NCBI RefSeq assembly: GCF_000016325.1
Contig: NC_009436.1
Span: forward strand, 558,001-622,000
DNA: 64,000 bases
Source of the DNA: Enterobacter sp. 638
Lineage (GTDB): Bacteria; Pseudomonadota; Gammaproteobacteria; Enterobacterales; Enterobacteriaceae
Direction: 5' to 3'
Shown piece after piece: positions 57,916 through 64,000 of the stretch. The notes under the pieces are model-generated. The model saw only the letters and a program-made list of their open reading frames with translations. It made no database searches and was not told the DNA's origin. The translations under genes and the position numbers were made by a program. Every line of letters starts with the position of its first letter. Within the stretch, counting starts at the first letter, position 1.

Positions 57916-59148
57916 GTGTCAGCATTTGACTATCTCAAAACCGCGATCCGCCAGAAAGGCTGTACTTTGCAGCAGGTGGCCGAAGCCAGCGGCATGACCA
58001 AGGGCTACTTGAGCCAGCTTCTCAATGCCAAAATCAAAAGCCCCAGCGCGCAAAAGCTGGAGGCGCTGCATCGTTTCCTCGGGCTTGAATTCCCACGGAT
58101 GCAAAAGAATATCGGCGTGGTGTTCGGCAAGTTTTACCCGCTGCATACCGGGCATATCTATTTGATTCAGCGCGCCTGTAGCCAGGTCGATGAGCTGCAT
58201 ATCATCATGGGTTACGACGACACGCGTGACCGTGCCCTGTTTGAAGACAGCGCGATGTCGCAACAGCCGACCGTTTCCGACCGCCTGCGCTGGCTGCTCC
58301 AGACCTTTAAATACCAGAAAAATATTCGCATTCATGCCTTTAACGAAGAGGGCATGGAGCCGTATCCGCACGGCTGGGATGTCTGGAGTAACGGCATCAA
58401 AGCGTTTATGGAAGAGAAGGGGATTACGCCTAACTGGATCTACACCTCTGAAGAGTCTGATGCCCCGCAGTTCCGCGAGCATTTGGGTACTGAAACGGTG
58501 CTTATCGATCCTAAGCGCACCTTTATGAATATCAGCGGCGGACAGATTCGCGAAAACCCGTTCCGCTACTGGGACTATATTCCGACGGAAGTGAAGCCGT
58601 TCTTTGTGCGCACGGTGGCGATTCTGGGCGGGGAGTCGAGCGGTAAGTCGACGCTGGTGAACAAGCTCGCCAATATTTTCAATACCACCAGTGCGTGGGA
58701 ATACGGGCGTGATTACGTTTTCTCGCACCTTGGCGGCGACGAGATGGCGCTCCAGTATTCCGATTACGATAAAATCGCACTGGGACACGCGCAGTACATT
58801 GATTTCGCGGTGAAATACGCCAATAAAGTGGCGTTTGTGGATACTGATTTTGTGACGACTCAGGCGTTTTGTAAAAAGTACGAAGGGCGTGAGCATCCGT
58901 TCGTACAAGCGCTGATTGATGAGTACCGTTTTGACCTGGTGATCCTGCTGGAAAACAACACGCCGTGGGTGGCCGATGGGATGCGCAGCCTGGGCAGCTC
59001 GGTCGACAGAAAAGAGTTCCAGACCATGCTGGTGGAGATGCTGCACGAAAATAACGTGGAGTTTGTGCATGTGGAAGAGTCAGATTACGACAACCGCTTC
59101 CTGCGCTGCGTTGAGCTGGTGAAAGGATTGATGGGCGAGCAGGGGTAA
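57916..59148 (+). CDS. nadR: NadR: NAD repressor / NMN adenylyltransferase / ribosylnicotinamide kinase
   Basis: The start is GTG 57916 behind AGCAGGAGG. The 410-residue protein has three parts: an HTH (about 5-60, CTLQQVAEASGMTKGYLSQLL), a nucleotidyltransferase domain (GVVFGKFYPLHTGHIYLI near 66, ISGGQIRENP near 208) and a P-loop kinase domain (LGGESSGKSTLVNKL near 235). It represses NAD synthesis genes and salvages nicotinamide riboside. The last gene of serB-radA-nadR; the repeat array begins right after its stop. Confidence 0.97.
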   Translation: MSAFDYLKTAIRQKGCTLQQVAEASGMTKGYLSQLLNAKIKSPSAQKLEALHRFLGLEFPRMQKNIGVVFGKFYPLHTGHIYLIQRACSQVDELHIIMGYDDTRDRALFEDSAMSQQPTVSDRLRWLLQTFKYQKNIRIHAFNEEGMEPYPHGWDVWSNGIKAFMEEKGITPNWIYTSEESDAPQFREHLGTETVLIDPKRTFMNISGGQIRENPFRYWDYIPTEVKPFFVRTVAILGGESSGKSTLVNKLANIFNTTSAWEYGRDYVFSHLGGDEMALQYSDYDKIALGHAQYIDFAVKYANKVAFVDTDFVTTQAFCKKYEGREHPFVQALIDEYRFDLVILLENNTPWVADGMRSLGSSVDRKEFQTMLVEMLHENNVEFVHVEESDYDNRFLRCVELVKGLMGEQG

Positions 59149-59151
59149 ATT

Positions 59152-59616
59152 TTCCCCCTCACCCCAGCCCTCTCCCAATGGGAGAGGGAGAAAGATGGCC
59201 CCGAGCGTTCCCTTTCCCTTGGGGAGAGGGAGAAAGATTGCCCCGAGCATTCCCTTTCCCTTGGGAGAGAGTGAAAGATATCCCCGAGCATTCCCTTTCC
59301 CTTGGGAGAGAGTGAAAGCTATTCCCGAGCGTCCCCTTTCCCTTGGGAGAGAGTGAAAGCTATTCCCGAGCGTTCCCTTTCCCTTGTAGATAGGGTGAAA
59401 GCTATTCCCGAGCGTCCCCTTTCCCTTGGGAGAGAGTGAAAGCTATTCCCGAGCGTTCCCTTTCCCTTGGGAGAGAGTGAAAGATATCCCCGAGCGTTCC
59501 CTTTCCCTTGGGGAGAGGGAGAAAGATGGCCCCGAGCATTCCCTTTCCCTTGGGAGAGAGTGAAAGATATCCCCGAGCATTCCCTCTCCCTTTGGGAGAG
59601 GGTTAGGGTGAGGGAA
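59152..59616. repeat. Minisatellite of 41-42 bp units built on a REP-like palindrome
   Basis: The core word CCGAGC occurs ten times at 59201, 59243, 59284, 59325, 59366, 59408, 59449, 59490, 59532 and 59573, so the period is 41 or 42 bases. A typical unit reads CCCTTTCCCTTGGGAGAGAG, then TGAAAGCTATTCCCGAGCGT. The outer ends are canonical palindromes: CCCTCACCCCAGCCCTCTCC.. on the left and ..GGGAGAGGGTTAGGGTGAGGG on the right. This looks like one ordinary repeat amplified in its middle. ORFs across it are repeat artefacts. It fills the whole nadR to oxidoreductase gap. Confidence 0.95.
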
Positions 59617-59625
59617 TCAGACAAC

Positions 59626-60627
59626 TTAGAACGTCACCACCACTTTCCCGCGCATATGCCCGTCCAGCACTTTTCGGTGCGCTTGCGTGATGTTCTCCAC
59701 GCTCAAACCGTGCAGCGTTTCGCTGAGCGAACTCTCCACCACACCATCATCCACCAGCTTTGCCACCTCATTTAAAATCTCGCCCTGACGCGCCATATCG
59801 GCGGTCTGATACATGCTGCGGGTGTACATAAATTCCCAGTGCAGCGCGGCAGATTTTGACTTAAGCGCGTTTTGATCCAGCGGACGATCGTTCTCCACGA
59901 TGCTGCAAATATGTCCCTGCGGGGCAATCAGCTCACTCACGGCAGCCCAATGACCGTCGGTATCATTGAGAATGAAAATGTAATCCACGAATTTGATGTC
60001 ATGTTTCGCCAGTCCACCCTGGAGTTCGCGGTAGTTCACCACCAGATCCGCGCCACGATCCCGACACCACTGCGCGGAATCCTCCCGAGATGCCGTAGCG
60101 ATCACTTTAACGTTGCTGTTGTGCTTCGCAAACGGGATCGCCAGCGATCCTACTCCGCCCGCACCGCCGATAATCAGCAGCGTTTTGCCCGCACCGGCGT
60201 CCTGAATGTTCAGACGCTCAAACAGTCCTTCCCACGCGGTCAGGGCCGTTAATGGCAACGCGGCGGCTGACGCCCAGTCAAGACGGGTTGGCTTGTGGCC
60301 GACAATCCGTGCGTCGATAAGCTGGTGGCTGGTGTTACTGCCTGGACGAGTGATATCACCCGCATACCACACTTCATCGCCGGGCTTGAATTGCGTGACG
60401 CCTGCACCGACGGCTTTGACGATCCCACTGGCATCCCATCCCAGAATACGCGGTGCCTGCAGACCGTTTTTCACGATACCGGCATGGACTTTGGTATCAA
60501 CCGGGTTGATGGAAACCGCTTTCACTTCGACCAGCAGATCGTGTTCACCCGGCTGCGGCATGGGTTGGGTGATTTCAATGAATGTTGAAGGTGCGTTCGG
60601 GTTCACGGCGATGGCTTTAACTGGCAT
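59626..60627 (-). CDS. Zinc-type alcohol dehydrogenase-like / quinone oxidoreductase (MDR family, ZADH1 group)
   Basis: The 333-residue medium-chain dehydrogenase has an N-terminal GroES-like domain (VEVKAVSINPVDTKVHAG, LGWDASGIVKAVGAGVTQFKPGDEVW) and a Rossmann domain with LLIIGGAGGVGSLAIPFAK near 150-168. It lacks the usual catalytic-zinc and structural-zinc cysteine clusters, so it probably acts as a zinc-free NADPH quinone or enal reductase despite the usual family name. It is divergent from a LysR gene (97 bp), which likely controls it. Not present at this place in E. coli K-12. Confidence 0.85.
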   Translation of the reverse strand: MPVKAIAVNPNAPSTFIEITQPMPQPGEHDLLVEVKAVSINPVDTKVHAGIVKNGLQAPRILGWDASGIVKAVGAGVTQFKPGDEVWYAGDITRPGSNTSHQLIDARIVGHKPTRLDWASAAALPLTALTAWEGLFERLNIQDAGAGKTLLIIGGAGGVGSLAIPFAKHNSNVKVIATASREDSAQWCRDRGADLVVNYRELQGGLAKHDIKFVDYIFILNDTDGHWAAVSELIAPQGHICSIVENDRPLDQNALKSKSAALHWEFMYTRSMYQTADMARQGEILNEVAKLVDDGVVESSLSETLHGLSVENITQAHRKVLDGHMRGKVVVTF

Positions 60628-60724
60628 GGTGAGCTCCTCATGAATGACGTTATGTTGAGGCTAGTCTATTCAGCCGCCAGACGCGTGATAAGATGGACAA
60701 TCAAGAACGAAGTGTTCACTCAGG

Positions 60725-61633
60725 ATGAACAGTATGTTTAAACAGCTTCAGGATATGGCCCTGTTTGCGCTGGTGGCAGAGATGGGCAGCTTTACTGCCG
60801 CCGCGCGTAAAGCGGGTTTACCGAAGTCCAGCGTGAGCCAGCGCGTGAGCCAACTTGAGCAGCAGGTGGGTATCCGGCTGCTCAATCGAACCACCCGCAA
60901 GCTCAACCTGACGTTTGCGGGCGAGCACTATCTGGTGCATTGCCGCGAGATGCTGGCGGCGAGCGAACGCGCGGAATACGCCATTCAACGCCTGCGTGAT
61001 AATCCCAGCGGGCGGCTGCGCATTACCTGTCCTGCGGGGATTGGAGCAACGCTGCTGGCGCATCTGAACGCTGATTTTCAGCGCCGTTATCCTGATGTGT
61101 CGCTTGATGTCTGTATTTCTGACGATCTGCTTGATCTGGTGGAATCCGGTTTTGACGTGGCTCTTCGCACCGGTAAGCCGCAAGACTCGTCATTGATTGG
61201 CCGCATGATTGGTCACTGCCCGCGCTATATGCTCGCGTCACCCGACTATCTGGCACGCTGTGAGCCGCTGGAACACCCGCGCCAGCTCGTTGAGCATCGT
61301 TGCATCACGCACAAAGCCTGGCCTGAGTGGCTGCTGCGCCGCGAAAGCGAAGACTATCGCCATCTGCCGGATAATGCGCACATCAGCGATAACCTGGTGT
61401 ATGCCCGAGAAAGTGCCATCGCGGGGGCAGGGATTACGCTGTTACCGGCATTTTTGCTGGAGGATAAACTTGAGAATGGCGCGCTGGTGCAGGTGTTATC
61501 GGAGTGGAACGTCGAGGGCAATGAGCTGTGGCTGGCGTATCCAAGCCGTAAGCTGAACTCTCCCGCGCTGATGAGCTATGTGGATTTTGCGCTGCAGTAC
61601 GATGAGGTGAAACGGTTTTATGTGAGTGGGTAG
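60725..61633 (+). CDS. LysR-family transcriptional regulator
   Basis: The 302-residue protein has an N-terminal winged helix (residues 8-65, MALFALVAEMGSFTAAARKAGLPKSSVSQRVSQLEQQVGIRLLNRTTRKLNLT) and a periplasmic-binding-fold effector domain (LRITCPAGIGATLLAHLNADFQRRYPDV onward). An alternative start at ATG 60734 removes three residues. It is transcribed away from the divergent oxidoreductase gene, so that gene is its probable target, possibly in response to an electrophile or quinone. The ligand is unknown. Confidence 0.88.
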   Translation: MNSMFKQLQDMALFALVAEMGSFTAAARKAGLPKSSVSQRVSQLEQQVGIRLLNRTTRKLNLTFAGEHYLVHCREMLAASERAEYAIQRLRDNPSGRLRITCPAGIGATLLAHLNADFQRRYPDVSLDVCISDDLLDLVESGFDVALRTGKPQDSSLIGRMIGHCPRYMLASPDYLARCEPLEHPRQLVEHRCITHKAWPEWLLRRESEDYRHLPDNAHISDNLVYARESAIAGAGITLLPAFLLEDKLENGALVQVLSEWNVEGNELWLAYPSRKLNSPALMSYVDFALQYDEVKRFYVSG

Positions 61634-61654
61634 TTCTAGCTCTGTGCGGTCTGA

Positions 61655-61952
61655 TGCCCTCACCCCGGCCCTCTCCCACAGGGAGAGGGAGAAAACACCA
61701 AAAAGGCAACTGAGGTTGCCTTTTGCTTTTACCTTGCCTCACCCCGGCCCTCTCCCACGGGGAAAGGGAGAAAACACCAAAAAGGCAACTGAGGTTGCCT
61801 TTTGCTTTTACCTTGCCTCACCCCGGTACTTTCCCACAGGGAGAGGGAGGCAACTGAGGTTGCCTTTTGCTTTTACCTTTCCTCACCCCGGCACTGTCCT
61901 ACAGGGAGAGGGCGAAAAACTAAAAACGGCAACCGAAGTTGCCGTTTTGTTT
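61655..61952. repeat. Four tandem REP-plus-terminator units (79-bp period)
   Basis: The word CCTCACCCC recurs at 61658, 61737, 61816 and 61881. Each unit has the REP-like palindrome (CCCTCTCCC, ACAG or ACGG, GGGAGAGGG or a variant) followed by a terminator hairpin AAAAAGGCAAC/GTTGCCTTTT with a T-rich tail. Units 1 and 2 are 79 bp; unit 3 is 65 bp because of a 14-bp deletion between palindrome and hairpin; the last unit ends with the AAAACGGCAAC/GTTGCCGTTTT hairpin beside the ettA stop codon. The array fills the gap between convergent genes and gives at least four consecutive bidirectional terminators. Confidence 0.93.
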
Positions 61953-63620
61953 TTACTTGGAGATACGCTTGTACTTGATACGCTTCGGCTCCAGCGCGTC
62001 TGCGCCAAGCGTGCGTTTCTTGTACTCTTCGTATTCGGTGAAGTTACCTTCGAAGAACTCCACTTTACCTTCATCCTGATAATCCAGAATGTGGGTCGCT
62101 ACGCGGTCAAGGAACCAACGGTCATGCGAGATAACCATTGCACAGCCTGGGAACTCCAGCATGGCGTTTTCCAGCGCGCGCAGGGTTTCGATGTCCAGGT
62201 CGTTGGTTGGTTCATCGAGCAGCAACACGTTACCGCCAACCTGCAGCAGCTTCGCCAGATGCAGACGACCACGCTCACCACCGGACAGTTCGCCGACGCG
62301 TTTCCCCTGATCAACACCTTTGAAGTTGAAGCGGCCAACGTAGGCGCGGCTTGGCATCTCAGTGTTTCCGATACGCATGATATCTTGCCCGCCGGACACT
62401 TCTTCCCAAACGGTTTTGCTGTTATCCATTGAATCACGGAACTGATCAACGGAGGCCAGTTTCACGGTCTCGCCAAGCGTAATCGTGCCGCTGTCAGGCT
62501 GTTCCTGACCGGACATCATGCGGAACAGCGTTGATTTACCCGCGCCGTTCGGGCCGATGATCCCGACAATCGCGCCTTTTGGCACGGAGAAGCTCAGGTC
62601 GTCAATCAGCAGGCGATCGCCGTAGGATTTACGCAGATTGTTCACTTCAACGACTTTATCGCCCAGACGTGCTCCTGGTGGGATAAACAGTTCGTTGGTT
62701 TCGTTACGTTTCTGGTATTCGGAACTGTTCAGTTCTTCAAAGCGAGCCAGACGGGCTTTACCCTTAGACTGGCGGCCTTTCGCGCCCTGACGAACCCACT
62801 CCAGCTCTTTCTCAATCGACTTACGACGAGCCGCTTCCTGAGAAGCTTCCTGCGCCAGGCGCTGATCTTTCTGCTCCAGCCAGGAGGAGTAGTTGCCTTC
62901 CCACGGAATACCTTCGCCGCGGTCAAGCTCAAGAATCCAACCCGCAACGTTATCGAGGAAGTAACGGTCGTGGGTAATTGCCACCACGGTGCCTTCGAAG
63001 TCGTGCAGGAAGCGCTCAAGCCACGCCACGGATTCAGCATCCAGGTGGTTCGTTGGTTCGTCGAGCAGCAGCATGTCTGGCTTTTCCAGCAGCAGACGGC
63101 ACAGCGCGACGCGGCGGCGTTCACCCCCGGAGAGTTTTTCAACTTTCGCGTCCCAGTCCGGCAGACGCAGGGCATCGGCAGCACGCTCCAGCTGTACGTT
63201 CAGGTTGTGACCGTCGTGCGCCTGGATAATTTCTTCAAATTTACCCTGTTGCGCCGCCAGCTTGTCGAAATCAGCGTCCGGCTCAGCGTACTTCGCGTAC
63301 ACCTCATCCAGACCTTTCAGCGCGTTAACCACTTCAGAAACGGCTTCTTCGATGGATTCACGTACTGTGTGTTCTGGGTTCAGCTTTGGTTCCTGTGGCA
63401 GGTAACCGATTTTGAGACCAGGCTGTGGGCGAGCTTCACCTTCGATATCGGTATCGATGCCCGCCATGATGCGCAGCAGGGTGGACTTACCGGCACCGTT
63501 GAGACCCAGAACACCGATTTTTGCGCCCGGGAAGAAGCTCAGCGAGATATTTTTCAGAATATGACGTTTCGGCGGAACGACTTTGCCGACACGATGCATG
63601 GTATAAACGAATTGAGCCAC
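61953..63620 (-). CDS. ettA: Energy-dependent translational throttle protein EttA (ABC-F)
   Basis: The 555-residue protein has two ABC ATPase domains: Walker A GLNGAGKSTLLRIM near 38 and GPNGAGKSTLFRMM near 356; signatures LSGGERRRVAL near 163 and LSGGERGRLHL near 443. The arm insertion lies in the first domain, and the charged interdomain linker (KDQRLAQEASQEAARRKSIEKELEWVRQG) contains the P-site tRNA-interaction region. EttA binds the ribosomal E site and gates the first elongation step according to the ADP/ATP ratio. Length matches E. coli (YjjK). Confidence 0.97.
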   Translation of the reverse strand: MAQFVYTMHRVGKVVPPKRHILKNISLSFFPGAKIGVLGLNGAGKSTLLRIMAGIDTDIEGEARPQPGLKIGYLPQEPKLNPEHTVRESIEEAVSEVVNALKGLDEVYAKYAEPDADFDKLAAQQGKFEEIIQAHDGHNLNVQLERAADALRLPDWDAKVEKLSGGERRRVALCRLLLEKPDMLLLDEPTNHLDAESVAWLERFLHDFEGTVVAITHDRYFLDNVAGWILELDRGEGIPWEGNYSSWLEQKDQRLAQEASQEAARRKSIEKELEWVRQGAKGRQSKGKARLARFEELNSSEYQKRNETNELFIPPGARLGDKVVEVNNLRKSYGDRLLIDDLSFSVPKGAIVGIIGPNGAGKSTLFRMMSGQEQPDSGTITLGETVKLASVDQFRDSMDNSKTVWEEVSGGQDIMRIGNTEMPSRAYVGRFNFKGVDQGKRVGELSGGERGRLHLAKLLQVGGNVLLLDEPTNDLDIETLRALENAMLEFPGCAMVISHDRWFLDRVATHILDYQDEGKVEFFEGNFTEYEEYKKRTLGADALEPKRIKYKRISK

Positions 63621-63847
63621 GTGGACTTCGCCTCTTTTATAGTAGAGAAAATAGAATTCAGCTGCGAAGTGTAGCCTTTTTCAGTGGCTAATCCCAGCCA
63701 GGAACTTCGGGAGTGTTAAAACGCGCAAGAAAGGTAAAAAAGTGTCCGCAGCGTGGCGCGTTGTGGTACTCCTGGTTAGCATAAGTGAATGACATTTTTG
63801 ACGTGGCACGACGCTACAACTGAAATCAACAATATGAAGGAGAGCTT

Positions 63848-64000
63848 GTGGAAAAAGCCAAACAGGTGGTCTGGCGTCTGCTGGCTGCCAGCGTGTGCGT
63901 GCTGACGATAAGCAACGCCGCGCGAGCTGATTCACTGGATGAACAACGTAACCGCTATGCACAAATCAAGCAGGCGTGGGACAGTAAACAGATGGATACC
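63848..64000 (+). CDS. slt: Soluble lytic murein transglycosylase Slt, N-terminal part (cut by window edge)
   Basis: The start is GTG 63848 behind AAGGAGAG. Only 51 codons are in the window: a signal peptide (MEKAKQVVWRLLAASVCVLT, cleavage after ARA) and the first residues of the mature U-shaped domain (DSLDEQRNRYAQIKQAWDSK). This agrees with E. coli Slt70, which cleaves murein to 1,6-anhydro products in the periplasm. It is divergent from ettA, as in E. coli. The catalytic domain lies outside the window. Confidence 0.93.
   Translation, partial: MEKAKQVVWRLLAASVCVLTISNAARADSLDEQRNRYAQIKQAWDSKQMDT

Noticed and set aside
57919..59070. 383-codon minus-strand ORF opposite nadR
   Set aside because: It is the antisense frame of a clearly identified gene and shows no domain.
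59152..59616. CRISPR-like array
   Set aside because: Repeats are contiguous 41-42 bp units with no unique spacers, and there are no cas genes in the window. It is a tandem minisatellite.
59319..59775. Repetitive ORFs on both strands of the minisatellite
   Set aside because: They translate only the tandem repeat, run into the flanking palindromes and have no ribosome-binding site or family.

Overview
The window comes from a chromosome of the family Enterobacteriaceae, most likely Enterobacter, Lelliottia, Leclercia or a close relative. From about 15 kb to the right end the gene order is the E. coli arrangement between yjiN and slt (yjiN, yjiA-yjiX-btsT, tsr, opgB, yjjA, dnaC-dnaT, yjjB-yjjP, yjjQ-bglJ, fhuF, yjjZ, three tRNA-Leu genes, rsmC, holD-rimI-yjjG, prfC, osmY, ytjA, yjjU-yjjV, yjjW-yjjI, deoCABD, lplA, ytjB, serB-radA-nadR, ettA, slt). 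Most proteins match their E. coli counterparts closely. The genus cannot be fixed from the sequence alone.

Left part (1-15.3 kb, accessory). It opens with the 3' end of a TonB-dependent siderophore receptor, then a hairpin-rich intergenic element, yjiR/yjiS, a DUF4282 membrane protein, and a second MocR-type regulator divergent from an AhpD-like gene. Next is an AT-rich island with a Rap1a/Tai-type immunity-like gene translationally coupled to a tiny secreted Cys/His/Gly-rich peptide. Two 143-145 bp direct repeats (6441 and 12617) flank a module made of a decayed ArsR-type regulator, a 1371-residue autotransporter adhesin, a divergent LuxR-type regulator and an unknown 117-residue protein. 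The right-hand repeat is the promoter and 5' end of a marR-hlyD-FUSC efflux operon.

Middle (15.3-38.7 kb). Conserved genes with lineage-specific insertions: an aldehyde dehydrogenase, a WYL regulator, an ohr/ohrR peroxide module, a TetR regulator, a YbaK-like protein, an orphan PTS EIIC behind a 21-bp palindrome, and a diguanylate cyclase between the Fur-box genes fhuF and yjjZ. Recognisable regulatory sites include a BtsR direct repeat plus CRP site before btsT and a sigma-28 promoter before tsr.

Right part (38.7-64 kb). Housekeeping genes: three tRNA-Leu(CAG), ribosome modification (rsmC, rimI), replication (holD), release factor 3, osmotic stress, the glycyl-radical pair yjjI/yjjW, and the deoxyribonucleoside operon with its two DeoR operators about 600 bp apart. 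The deoP1-type operator lies inside yjjI. Then come lipoate ligase, serine biosynthesis, RadA and NadR. Two tandem-repeat arrays built on a CCTCACCCC..CCCTCTCCC..GGGAGAGGG palindrome occupy the gaps after nadR (41-42 bp period) and before ettA (79 bp period, each unit carrying a terminator hairpin).
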